DNA from: Hericium rajendrae
Lineage: Eukaryota > Basidiomycota > Agaricomycetes > Russulales > Hericiaceae
Direction of reading: 5' to 3'
NCBI GenBank assembly: GCA_033439255.1
Contig: CM065881.1
Location: 1,302,001-1,366,000 of the forward strand
Length of the DNA stretch: 64,000 bases
The notes under the pieces: generated by a model
The model's database searches: none
The model's input: only the letters and a program-made list of their open reading frames with translations
Told to the model about the DNA's origin: nothing
Part shown: positions 46,806-57,158 of the stretch, piece by piece
Layout: each line of letters starts with the position of its first letter
Position numbering within the stretch: position 1 is the stretch's first letter
Translations under genes and position numbers: made by a program

Positions 46806-49800
46806 ATGGCGGTTCTCTCCCTGCCACTCTCATTCTCAAACTCGTTCTGGTCCCAGGACTACAGAAAGGGACTCGAGGTCTTATACCAGAAACTCGAACA
46901 AGTGTGTATCTTTATATGACACCCAGTCGCGTTCACTCAACCTCCTCGTGTGGCCCAGGGTGTCGCAGAGAATGATCAGGTTATTGCCTTCATAAAGGTG
47001 CGCCATCCAAACTATGCAGATAGAGCCCAGCTGACGCGTCAAGGCATCTAGGCTCGAGCAGCAGCAGAGGCCAATCTCGCGGCCGCACTCGCAATACCCC
47101 TCGCGGCTGGGCCAGAAGGTGATACGAACCGTGCTGAAAGTGCGCATGAGACTCATACTCGGTGATTAGGTTCGGCATTCAAGGAAGACGATGGGGCGAC
47201 GCTGCTCATGGCATTCCGCGGTCTCCAGGCAGAGACCGTGAAACAAGGGGAAGCTCATGATGCCATTTCTAAAGAACTTACCAGTCTCGTCGTAGAACCG
47301 TTCTCCAAATGGGCCAAGGGGTACAAGGTATGCGGTGTGGTCCAGTGGGTGTGGTGCGTACTCAACTGCTTTTGCAGGAGCGGATACATCAAAGTAGGGC
47401 CGCGATGCTGGATGGTTATACTCGTTCGTATGAGCACTCGTCATCCGATGTATGTGGTCTGTCGTACATGAGATGCCATATCTAATCTGTTTCTTTAATA
47501 GGTTGCTAAGTTGAGGGCTGCATACCTTGCGAAAGTACGGAAAGCGGACGAAGCGGAAGATGAGTATGTGTTCTTTTGCGGTTTCGCTACAAGGTCATAA
47601 AGTCAACAAATTCGTTCTCAGTGCCAAATTTGCGCCAAACAGCCAGGTTAGCGATAAATACACCACCTCTCCACGCCTGGCGCCCTCGGATGCTCCAAAG
47701 ACATCGTCTATCTCCGAACGCATCGCTGGACGGCTGAAGGAAATCCAACGTAAGACTGCAAATGCCACTGCCTCTCCATCATCAGCCCCTGAGGACAAAC
47801 CTGCTCCAGCTATTCCCGAAGAGCAGCCGTTCATGAGCCCCAAAGTCGACAAGGGCAAGGGCAAGGCCGTAGAAGAACCAGAGCCATCCGCCACCATGTC
47901 CCCCCCGCCGTTGTCGCCGCCACTTCCGCCCACGAAGCTGACGATCCCCGAGACTCCCGTCGCGCCGCGGCCTGAGCCATTCCTTCTCGCAGGGCTTTCG
48001 TTCACTCCTGCGGCGCTCTCGTCGATGCTCACGCGCGCCGCCGCGGAGCTCCCTCTCCGCCCTGTCCGTTTCCCTCTCCTAGGCGAGTACCCCGACTGCT
48101 TCACGGGTGAAGAGATCCTCGCCTGGCTGGTGCAGAACGTCCAGGGTTTCGACGGCAGCCTTGACCGCGCGGAAGACGCCGCGCGCGAGCTCACCGAGCG
48201 CGACAAGCTCCTGCGGCGCATCGGCGAGTTTGGCAACTCCTTCGAGGCATCCGACGACGCGTTCTACCAGTTTCGTCCGCGTGCCTTCGACCTCGCGAAG
48301 CCGCCCGCTGCCGCACCGCCCAACGCCGCGGGCAATACGCTCCTCTCACCCGTGGCGGACAACCTCGTGAAGCGCTCGAACAACTTCTTCAGTGTCGTCT
48401 CGAAGGCGCTCAACGCGACCAACGCGGGCGAGCCGCCGCACATCCGTGCGCGCGCGGACGCGGACGCGGCGGACCGCGAGTACCGCGTCGCGGTGCGCAA
48501 GCTCGACCGCCAGCGCCTCGGGCTCGAGGAGCGCATCGAGGAGGCGCTCAAGACGCTGCAGAAGTGGGAGGCGGACCGCCTGCAGGCGGTCAAGACCGTG
48601 CTGCTGCAGTACCACGGCACGCTGTCGAACCTGCCGCGGGCGCTCGAGCCCTCGCTCGAGCGCTCGGCGACGTTCATCTCTGCGTTCATGCCCGAGTCCG
48701 ATCTGACGGCGCTGATCGAGCGCTACCGGACGGGCCCGTTCCGCCCGCGTCCGCAGCTGTATGAGAGCGTGGCGCATGACGAGTCGGATGTGTTGTTTGG
48801 GATCGACTTGCGGAAGTGGGCGGAGGGCGGCTGGAGCACGCTTCATGGTGGCGAGGAGAAGAAGGACACCGTGCCGCCGGTGCTGACCGCGCTTTTAGAA
48901 GGGCTGGAGCGGGCGTACGCAAAGCTTGAGAGTGATGCAGGTTGGTCTTCGTGGCGTCTGGGTGAGTGAAAGTGGCTGACGACTCTTCGGCAGAGAAACG
49001 AAGGACTTGGATCTATGAAGTCCCCTTGCCTGCTGTTCATCATCTCAGGGAGGCTTTGAATGCGGTTCCTGCTGAGCAGCCCCTTCCCGTCGAGATCACG
49101 CAAAAGTACGATGCTCCCGTGTTGGCCAGCACCGTGAAACTGTGGGCTCTGGAACTCGATCCTCCTCTTGCGCTTTGGGAAGGCTGGGACGAGATACGCC
49201 GTTTGTATCCATACGGTAAGCGCTTCTGTTGCATCATGTTTGTTAAGAAGCTTATATGCTGCGTAGTTGGCAACGACGAGGCGAAGGAGAAAGAGCATCT
49301 CGAAGCTCTGCAAGCTGCTCTGCTCAGGTTCCCCAAGGTTCATCTCTATGTGCTGGATGCTATTGTTGGACATCTTAGACAGTGAGTTAGTGTCAAAACA
49401 CCTGCATGAGCTGTCATTGAATTGCTGTTTCTAGTCTCATGGATACCACACAAGTGGAAGAAACGGACGAGGTGTACATCACGAAATTGGCGTTGTCGAT
49501 CGGCAGAAGTAAGTTAGACTTCGATCTTAGGAGAACGTCCTGCTTATAATTCCTCCCAGCCGTTGTTCGTCCCAAGGTTGAAACAGAGATGACCATCCAG
49601 GACCGCCACCCTGCTAGTGCGTAGACATGCTCACCAGCTCGACCCTTGAACCTCATGATTGCTTTTTCTAGTGTTCTTTATTGACCTACTCAAGTACTAT
49701 GCTCAAATCCTTCCTCCCACCATCGCCAAGAAGAAGCGCGACTCCGAGCGCAAGGTGCCCATCCGGAAGCGCACGGCCCCGATCGACATGCGTATGAGCA

Positions 49801-50810
49801 GGAGCAGGCTGTCTCAAGGGACTGAGGCTCGTGATTGGCTGATCGCTCAACGGTCTGCAGGCCAGGTCCCTCCCCCCGTGCCTCCGCTCCCTGAAGGTGC
49901 TAGCACGGCGGCTGCCCCTCCTCCGCCCGTTGCGGCGGCAGAACCCGCGCCTGTCCCAGCGCCTGTCCCCGAACCAGTCGCGGAGCCAGTGCCAGAATCG
50001 CCAACCAGCCTCGAGATCCCCGGTGCACCGGCTGCCGAGCTCCCATCGTCCCCCGTGGAGGAGTTCCACGACCCCGAACCCGTCGAAGAAGTGCCAGCTC
50101 CCGTGCCGGTCCCGGCTCCCGCACCCAGCCCTCCCGCTGCGGACCCCGACGTTCCCCCTCGTCCATCATTTAAGACCCCTCCTCCTGAGGACGACGAGCC
50201 CCCTCGGCCTGCAGCATTCAAGGAGCCTGGCCTCGACGACCTCTCCCCACCGCCCACGCGGCCGACCTTCCCCGACGGGCGCTCTGACGACTCCCGGTCT
50301 CAGTCCCCCGTCATCGTCTCGCCGCCGACGCCCTCCCGCAAGGGAAGCATCTCCAGCCCCAGCCGCCCCGCCAGCCCGCACGTGCGCGTCCGCTCGCCCC
50401 TCCGCTCCGGCACCCCGACCTCGCCCTCTGCGCTCGCCTCCCGGTTCGAGAAGTCGCGCAGCCCCTCCCCCGCCGTCGCCGCCAACGACGACCAGCCGCT
50501 CTCCGCCGGGCGCGCGTCCATCTCCCGCAACACGTCAAACGAGGGCCGCCTGCGCGGTCCCCGGGGCACGCGTGGCCCGCGGCCCTCGGGCGGCGGCAGC
50601 GTGAGCAACATCATCTCGAACATCAACCGCAACTCGGTGGCGGGGCCGCCGGGCTCGCCGGGCAGGTCGACGTCGCCGCCGGGCGGCGCTGCGAAGGGGC
50701 GCAGGCCGGTGTCGGGGCTTGTGGATGAGAAGCGGCGCAGCTTCCAGAACCCGGGCCCGCTGTCGCGGCGGACCATGGATAGCGATGCGGAGGACAACCT
50801 TGTGGGGTAG
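46806..50810 (+). CDS. RGD2: F-BAR / DEP / RhoGAP protein (Rgd2-like) with Pro-rich tail
   Basis: A multi-exon gene from MAVLSLPLSFSNSFWSQDYR, the start of an F-BAR domain (GLEVLYQKLEQG; NDQVIAFIK; LLMAFRGLQAETVKQGEAHD). The F-BAR domain is interrupted by a DEP domain (FPLLGEYPDCFTGEEILAWL ... DAFYQFRP, about 48.06-48.28 kb). The second half of the coiled coil follows (DREYRVAVRKLDRQRLGLEE), then a RhoGAP fold (VPPVLTALLEGLERAYAKLE; YDAPVLASTVKLWALELDPP; HLEALQAALLRFPKVHLYVL) and a long Ser/Pro tail with PPVPPLP-type SH3 ligands. This is the Rgd2 layout, a membrane-curvature-linked regulator of Cdc42/Rho5 in yeast. In the place of the arginine-finger loop (GxxRxSG) the sequence reads WIYEVPLP, so catalysis is doubtful. 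The end of the ORF (50808-50810) is clear. Confidence 0.85.
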
Positions 50811-51307
50811 ATGGATCGAAGGAATGCGCGATAGCTGTGCGGTTGGGATCTATGGATTATCTATACTTGCGATTTGGAAGGAGCTTCGTTTTCAGAGATT
50901 TAGTGGTTCTGAAATATGTTCTGAATGATCTATGATTTTTTACGTGCTGATATATGTTTTGTTTATCCTACATATGCTTGTTTGTTCGCGAGTCTTGCCT
51001 GGTCTTGTCAACTCTTGCACTGTTCGCTCTATATGCAGCGATATAAGAGTGCGTGAAGGGACAATTTACGAGCAGTGGCCTATTAGGTAGTCGTAGCCGG
51101 CAAACGGTGTATTTTTTTCTGCCTACGGAATGATATTCGACAGCATGCACCATCCGCTTTGGAAGGAATGATCAAAGATCAGACAGAGATGAAAGAAAGC
51201 CAAGATGTGATATCCACGGTATCATAGCTAGAAATAATGTTTAAGTGCACGAGACATGATACAAATTCTACAGGAAAGTGAGACTATATTACAGACAGCA
51301 ACAGATA

Positions 51308-51371
51308 GCGTGAAAGCGTGAAAGCATGAAAGCGCGAAAGCGTGAAAGCGTGAAAGCATGAGAACATGAAA
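51308..51371 (+). repeat. 8-bp minisatellite, eight copies of GCRTGAAA
   Basis: Consecutive units GCGTGAAA, GCGTGAAA, GCATGAAA, GCGCGAAA, GCGTGAAA, GCGTGAAA, GCATGAGA, ACATGAAA. The paralogous place in unit 2 (54285-54308) has only three units, so the array grew or shrank after the duplication. It lies in the 3' region of gene A. Confidence 0.85.
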
Positions 51372-51433
51372 AACAAATGGGGTCGTGCGATCGTCATAAT
51401 CATCAGAGTCTCCGTCGCCACGGCAATGTCAAA

Positions 51434-52607
51434 TTATGCTGTCGGTGGAGGCATGACATCACGCCGCCCAACGGCGGCCAAAATTTTCTTCTTGCGATTT
51501 GCGATGCCTCCTGTGTTTGACAAATGTGGGCAATAGCCTCTAAAATAGCCATATACCTCCAGATTGTCGAGGTTACTGACCGCCTGAACAGACGAAAGCG
51601 GTGGCAGCTGAACATCCTAAAAATCCGCATGAGTACATGGTAAGATTTCATCAGTATGGAAAGCAACTTACGCCACTGCCGACGGGCCCAGCGACGAATT
51701 CATTCCAGGGGAAGGTGCCATCAGCAAATGGCACTTCATCCAAATGGTCAACGTCATTGAAGTATCCGTTGTCGCGCTGAGCAAATGATGTGTTAAGACC
51801 CGGCAAGACAAACAAGTTGGCGAGGACATGATATGTACCTGAGTCATCTTTATGTGGGCCCGTACGGTAAGGCGATGAACCCTGCGAAGCTCCGTGTCAA
51901 GCGAGGTAATACGAGTATCAAGTTGCTTCATTCCGGTTTTGACCTCGTCGCGAAGTTTTTTGATCTCGTCGCGAAGTTGCTTCAGCTCGTCTCTGGCTTG
52001 AGTTCTCGTTCTCTGCTCGGATTCTTTCATCGAATCGCCAAGTCGCTTGACCTCGTCACCAATTCGCTTCACGTTTTGCTCCATCTGGCTGAGCCGGGTG
52101 ACTATTCTCTCTTCAGATTCTTTCATCTGGTCGCCGAAGGCTTGCTTCATCTGGTCGCTGATGGCTTGCCTCATCTGGTCATTGATGGCGTTCTTCACCT
52201 CCTCGCTCACGACTTTCCTCAGCTCGGCGCTCACAGTAGTCATCATGGGCTGCATCCATGCCGCTAGAGTTGAGTTAATACACGTGAATTGACCAGCAAA
52301 GCGAAAGCATACGAGGTCGCCGTGATCCCACCACATTATGCGCGTAAATCGTTGATTCCGCTGCCTCTCGAACAGATGCAGTGGGCTCTCTGTCGGAGCG
52401 ATCTGCGCAATACAAACAAGCATCAATTGGATATAGATGCTAATAAGAATCGGCGATGTACTCACGTCTTGCCGCGTCAACCTGCCGCTTGAACTCTTCA
52501 GCACAGACGATATCATCGTCAGTGGGCGTGTTGTTGAGTATTGGAGGAGGACGACGGATTCCTGCGTAATTCAGATCGGCTGGCAATTCAAGTGATGCAA
52601 AATCCAT
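51434..52607 (-). CDS. Mug135-like C-terminal-domain protein, copy A (coiled coil)
   Basis: Five exons (52607-52466, 52402-52313, 52263-51839, 51776-51672, 51616-51434) sum to 314 codons plus stop. Start MDFASLELPADLNYAGIRRP; an alanine-rich part (ASVREAAESTIYAHNVV); PPAWMQP; a long coiled coil (KNAINDQMRQAISDQMKQA; RIGDEVKRLGDSMKESEQRT; LRDEIKKLRDEVKTGMKQL); then the compact C-terminal domain with FNDVDHLDEVPFADGTFPW, LPPLSSVQAVSNLDNLEVYG and KKKILAAVGRRDVMPPP. I recognise the C-terminus as the Mug135-like domain that is widely multiplied in Agaricomycetes; fission yeast mug135 is meiotically up-regulated. The molecular role is unknown. The name comes from memory of the family pattern, so it is less certain than the gene model. 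Confidence 0.75.
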
Positions 52608-53194
52608 AGCAAGTGTAAAAAGGAGGTGTCAAGTCATGAACAAGGTTGCAACGCGCGAGAAGTAAGCGGTAGGGAAAGCTGCAGACCCAAGAGATTATAA
52701 GTATGCGCGTTGTTGGCAATTTCAATTCAATCCGAACCAACATGCCACGGTCATGTGGTCCGACCACAAGCGCCCATCAGAAATCATCCATCAGTTACCG
52801 AGTCTAGGCACCCAGCGAACAGCGGAATATTGTAGTTCACGAGGTGGCCTGCGGCCATGCGGAAATTTCATCCGTATGCAGGTCAACCGCAGTCATTGTC
52901 AACCGGATCCCTTCAGTCGATATCTTTCAGAGGCGATGTCGACCACTGCGGTGTGGGCTAATCCATTGCAAGCAGGATGTCGAGTAGAATTGGGGGCCGG
53001 GGCAGTACAAGCCTTATCCGACAGCCTGCCCTCAATTAATGGTAGCGCAGGACCAACTCACCGCGACAACTAGTATATGCCGGCTATGTCCGAGCTCTAG
53101 ATAACAGAAACCTGTAAAATATTGTTCCAGTCGAGGATTCCCGGTGCAGAGATGTGCCGCCTGACGGAACACGAAAGGATTGCCGTGTTGTGCG

Positions 53195-53290
53195 ACTCGG
53201 CTGCAAGTCATCTTACCGGCCAACAGCGGCCAGAATTGTCTTTGGGCAATCTACGATGCTTCATGACACAGAGAAGCCTCTAAAGTAATT
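53195..53290 (-). pseudogene. Relic of a Mug135-like C-terminus
   Basis: Minus-strand reading gives FRGFS ... KTILAAVGR, which aligns with YFRGYC ... KKILAAVGRRD of gene A. At DNA level, AACAGCGGCCA and AGCCTCTAAA match AACGGCGGCCA and AGCCTCTAAA in gene A. It lacks the rest of the gene and carries a stop in the aligned part. It marks a third, dead copy between A and C1. Confidence 0.55.
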
Positions 53291-53485
53291 AAATTAGCTC
53301 GATGGTAGCCACACATAGAACGCGACCTAGGCGCTTGAAGTCGAACCAGCAGGCCACACTCATCATCGATACCACGTGCTTCCCTAGAGTCCAGACACGA
53401 GTCTGAAATATTCAGGGAGTTAATGTGCTTCCGATAGAACAAAGATGGCCAGGGAGTACGCTACACATTTCAGATACACGAAAGC

Positions 53486-53880
53486 TCACATGTCCCAAAA
53501 ATTACGATGGAAAGGCAAGGTCGTGTCCAAACTTGTCACTGGGATAAGCTTGCACGTCATATCCTGGATCGCCGCCTCGATTCCCTCATCTGTATCCAGG
53601 TCGTATTTCGGAAATGCCTTCGTGATCTCGACGAGCGCCCTGCGAACAGGCGTGAGGACGAAGGGATCAGGCGACGGAAGGCAGTCGTCCGCAACCGCTG
53701 CCCATCCAGATCCTGAGACAGACGGTCAGGTCGGTGTCACTGATGCATGCTCATATTTCTTACGAAGTGCTTCATAAGGAGGCAATGGCCCTGGATTGTA
53801 AATTCGTTCGCGGGCGAGGTTGTTCCCAATGCTGCGCTTGGAAGTAAGTTCCCGTCCACATAGATGACGCGGAAGCAATC
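53486..53880 (-). CDS. Unrecognised companion family, copy C1
   Basis: The last exon 53712-53486 and an upstream exon ending at 53764 are joined by a 51-nt intron (GTAAGA...CAG). They encode RERIYNPGPLPPYEAL, then a conserved module RRALVEITKAFPKYDLDTDE followed by GIEAAIQDMTCKLIPV, ending NFWDM. The upstream exon's start is uncertain (about 53880). The module is shared with C2 (very close) and C3 (more diverged). Amphipathic helices with acidic residues suggest a small soluble domain. I do not recognise the family. The preserved frame and splice signals across three copies argue that it codes for protein. Confidence 0.55.
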
Positions 53881-53889
53881 AGACGCACA

Positions 53890-55790
53890 AGTATGATGTA
53901 TGTTTTGTTTATCCTACATATGCTTGTTTGTCCGCGAGTCTTGCTTGGCCTCGTCAGTCTTGCACCGACGGTTCCGTTTGTTCGCTCTATGCGATGTAAG
54001 AGCGCGTGAAGACCTTTCGCTAACCCCACAGGACAATTTACGACCAGTGGCTTGGTAAGTAGTCGTAGTCGACAGACAGTGTATTTTTTCTGCCTATGAA
54101 ATGATATTCGACATCGTGCACCGTCCGCTTTGGAAGGAATGATCAAAGATCAGACAGAGATGAAAGAAAGCCAAATTGCGATATCCAGGGAATCGTAGCT
54201 AGAAATTATGTTTAGTGCACGAGACATGATACAAATTCTTCAGGAAATTGAGACTATATCACAGAAAACAACAGAGAGCAGATAGCGTGAAAGCATGAAA
54301 ATATGAAACACCAATGGGGCCTTGCAACCGTCATAATCATCAGAGTCTCTGTCGCCACGGCAATGTCAAATTATGCCGTCGATGGAGGCATGACATCACG
54401 CCGTCCAATGGCGGTCAGAATCTTCTTCCTGCGAATTTGGGAGGTTCCTATGTTTGACTCACCCGGATAGTAGCCTTTATAATAGCCATACACCTCCGAC
54501 TTGCTGAGATTGCTGACCGCTTGAACAGACGAAAGCGGTGGCAAATGAATATTCTAGAATACAGCATGAATATAGGGTATGCTGACACCAGTAGGGAAAA
54601 GAACTTACATCGGTGGCAGTGGGCCCAGCGACGACAACATTCCAGGGGAAAGTACCATCAGCAAATGGCACTTCATCTAAATCATTCGCGTCATTGAAGT
54701 ATCCATTGTCACGCTGAGAAGACGTCACATTGGAAGCAGGCAGTAAAGCAAGTTAAAAAGCACATACCCGAGCAGTCTTTATGTGGGTCAGCACGGCAAG
54801 CCGTCGAACGTCGCGAATCTCATCTCGAAGGCCGCTGATTTCGTCTCGCAGTTCCTCTTTGGCCGCGGCGATACGATCATCAATCTCGCCTCGAAGTTCA
54901 TTTTGAACTGCGGTGATACGATCGGCCGTTTTCTGTTCAAATTGATCCATAACGGATTGCAGCCACGCAGCTGAGATGTATAGTTAGGACAGAGACGACT
55001 AGCAAAAAGGAAAGCGTACGAGGTGCCTCCGCGATTGCCATTGTATTCTCGGGGCTCATCATATCCGGGTTTGGGACAGTGTTAGCAACTACACGCAGGG
55101 AAGTGACGCAGGGAAGTGAGTGATTCGGGATGGAGATATTGATGACGGGCCTGTATATGCACGACAAAAATGCCACCCTGAGGTTGTTGTTAGCTCGATG
55201 GCAGCCGCACATACATACTGCAGAACGCAACCTGGGCGCTAAGAGTTGCACCAGCAGACCACGGTCATGTGATACCATGAGCTTTCCCCAGAGCAGCCCA
55301 GAGTCCAGACGACGAGTCTGAGGGAATTATTTAATCGTGCTTCCGATAGAACAAAGATGGCCAGGGAGTACGCTACACATTTCAGATAAAAGCTCACATG
55401 TCCCAAAAATTACGGTCGAAAGGCAAGGTCGTGTCCAAACTTGTCACTGGTCTAAGCTTGCACGTCATATCCTGGATCGCCGTCTCGATTCCCTCATCTG
55501 TATCCAGGTCGTATTTCGGAAATGCCTTCGTGATCTCGACGAGCGCCCTGCGAACAGGCGTGAGGACGGCGGGATCAGGCGACGGAAGGCAGTAGTCCGC
55601 AACCGCCGCCCATCCAGATCCTGAGACAGACGGTCAGGCCGGTGTCACTGATGCATGCTCATATTTCTCACGAAGTGCTTCATAATGAGGCAAAGGCCCT
55701 GGATTGTAAATTCGTTTGCGGGGGAGGTTGTTCCCAAGGCTGCGCTTGGAGGTAAGTTCCCGTCAACATAGATGACGCGGAAGCAATCAG
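53890..55790 (-). repeat. Unit 2 of the tandem segmental duplication (gene B plus companion C2)
   Basis: Matches unit 1 in order and orientation: the 3' region at 53890-54330, gene B at 54371-55062 and C2 at 55394-55790. The junction lies directly beyond the 5' part of C1, near 53885. Confidence 0.8.
54371..55062 (-). CDS. Mug135-like C-terminal-domain protein, copy B (short form)
   Basis: Four exons (55062-55020, 54970-54768, 54713-54609, 54553-54371) give 177 codons plus stop. It lacks the Ala-rich N-terminus of A and starts MMSPENTMAIAEAPPAWLQS, then a shorter coiled coil (DRITAVQNELRGEIDDRIAA; ELRDEISGLRDEIRDV) and the same C-terminal domain (FNDANDLDEVPFADGTFPW; LPPLSSVQAVSNLSKSEVYG; KKILTAIGRRDVMPPSTA). 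The last two exons have the same lengths as in A (105 and 183 nt). An additional upstream exon is possible because the frame stays open for some codons before 55062. Confidence 0.7.
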
Positions 55791-55800
55791 ACGCACAAAT
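55394..55800 (-). CDS. Unrecognised companion family, copy C2
   Basis: Exon 55620-55394 and an upstream exon ending at 55672 are joined by a 51-nt intron (GTGAGA...CAG). The product contains RIYNPGPLPHYEALRSGWAA, PVRRALVEITKAFPKYDLDT, GIETAIQDMTCKLRPVTSLD and the end FDRNFWDM. Nearly identical to C1, and the equal second-exon length (227 nt) confirms the model. The 5' end is uncertain; an in-frame segment at 55912-56097 could be an earlier exon. Confidence 0.55.
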
Positions 55801-55911
55801 ATGAGTGCAACGGGCTGTTTTCATGGTGGATTTTCTCCTCCGCAGGCGTATTGTGTCCAAATTGCATCACAAATACGGCACCTTAGGCTAGCAGACATGA
55901 ATGCGCAGAGT

Positions 55912-56097
55912 TCAAAGGTGGTCGATATTAAAGCGCACCCCCAGACCAACCCAACCTACAGCTCTCCTGGGATCGGGGTCCAGCAGGAGGGAAGTCCGTT
56001 CTCGCATTGCAATAGGACTTCTGAGCCATTGGAGAACGTGGGATATCGGCTGAGATGGAGGCATCTCAAGGATAACGTGAGAGCATTGGAAACACAC
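55912..56097 (-). other. Conserved minus-strand segment, motif copy 2 (possible 5' exon)
   Basis: Encodes HVLQWLRSPIAMRERTSLLL then DPDPR. The same pattern recurs at 56950-57158 as RVFQWLKRPVAFRQRTSFMV then DPNPR. Each copy lies just upstream (on the minus strand) of a companion-family gene, so it may be a 5' exon or a small separate gene. No known domain recognised. Confidence 0.4.
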
Positions 56098-56303
56098 GGA
56101 TGTTATGGTTTATACCGCATATCCCTTGGTGTAATATTCTATCGGCGGAGCTTGCGACTGAGACAAGCCCCGCCACCCCCAGCTACAATCGGTTTTCCGC
56201 TCTCCTACCTTAGCGAGATTATGAAAGCTTTCACTAGCCAGATCGGCCTTGGCGAGAATCCAATGGACATGCGGTCGATTACTATAGCGTCAGATATCCG
56301 ATC

Positions 56304-56895
56304 TCAGGGCCCAACTAACTTTAAATCTGGGACCCTTTCTGGTTCAGCCTCATGCTCAGAGGGATCGTACCCATCTGGCAAGTCAGACGGATCCAGCCAG
56401 GCTCCTGGTAGATGGTAAAACTCCGCAACAGTCGTCACTCGGCCAAGTTTGCGCGTCATGTCTTGGATTTCCCGCTCAATACCCTCGCCTGTCTCCAGAT
56501 CATACTTGGGGAATGCGTCGAGAACATCGATGAGCGCCCTACGGACGGCCGTGGGGCCAGGGGGACAGTCAGGCGGGGGTCCCTGCTGGATGGCCGGGAG
56601 GTACAGAGTTGATTTTATTGAGATCGCGGTTGTAAACAAGTGCCAATCTAGAGCCTGAGGCGAAGTCAGAAAGACGTTATACGTGCGCCGCAGTGCCGCT
56701 CACGATATGGATAGGCAAACAATGCCGGATCTGGATTGTACATGCGTCGACGACTGGAATTCCACGCAGGACTGTTCGGAGAGATGAATAGACTCCCTTA
56801 GGCACGCGAGTGACGGGACGCACATCGTAGTATCTATATCACGTATCTTGTCCAACTTATCATCGATGCTAGTGCTGCCATTTCCGAACCTCATC
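56304..56895 (-). CDS. Unrecognised companion family, diverged copy C3
   Basis: The last exon 56647-56304 and an upstream exon ending at 56704 are separated by a 56-nt intron (GTGAGC...TAG). It shares NSSRRRMYNPDP and the module RRALIDVLDAFPKYDLETGE, GIEREIQDMTRKLGRV with C1/C2, but adds a longer tail (TVAEFYHLPGAWLDPSDLPD; YDPSEHEAEPERVPDL). The longer tail suggests that C1 and C2 may be shortened relatives. The 5' exon is uncertain; a Met at 56894 opens a short reading frame RFGNGSTSIDDKLDKI. Confidence 0.5.
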
Positions 56896-56949
56896 CTGTA
56901 TTGACGCTAGCAGAACGGGCAGTAAACACAGTACGTAGACTTCAGAAGG

Positions 56950-57158
56950 GTACGCCAACAGATGACGGCAGAACCCACCGAGTTGCGTACCCTTGGATTA
57001 GGATCCACCATGAACGATGTCCGTTGTCGGAATGCGACAGGGCGCTTGAGCCACTGGAAAACTCGAAAGATCGAATGATAGTTGCCCTGCGACGGTTCCA
57101 TGGGGAGATGTGAGAGCGTCAGTATGACAAGTAAGTTGCAACTGCTGCTCAAGCGCAA
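56950..57158 (-). other. Conserved minus-strand segment, motif copy 1 (possible 5' exon)
   Basis: RVFQWLKRPVAFRQRTSFMV then DPNPR, the partner of the segment at 55912-56097. The DNA is clearly diverged but the protein pattern is kept (Q-W-L, P-[VI]-A, R-T-S, D-P-x-P-R), which hints at coding constraint. Confidence 0.4.

Larger units (their letters stand above)
50950..53880 (-). repeat. Unit 1 of a tandem segmental duplication (Mug135-like gene A plus companion gene C1)
   Basis: The sequence from about 50950 is closely matched from about 53890: TTTTGTTTATCCTACATATG, then GACAATTTACGA, GGAAGGAATGATCAAAGATC and the coding region. The companion segment 53300-53880 matches 55190-55790. The cassette (gene A with its 3' region, then C1 upstream) is therefore repeated as B with C2. 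Unit 1 is about 1 kb longer, partly from a relic near 53.2 kb and a longer 5' part of gene A. Confidence 0.8.

Noticed and set aside
48346-48846. Minus-strand ORF opposite the RhoGAP gene
   Set aside because: Arg/Leu-rich shadow of GC-rich coiled-coil codons; the plus strand encodes a clear F-BAR/DEP/RhoGAP protein.
53486-55062. Whether C1/C2 and A/B are parts of single longer genes
   Set aside because: Gene A has a clean own start (MDFASLELP), its five exons close in frame, and the C copies end with stop codons before A and B begin.
51434-56895. Duplicated cassette as a transposable element
   Set aside because: No terminal inverted or long direct repeats at the unit ends, no transposase or reverse transcriptase; the units carry intron-containing host-type genes.
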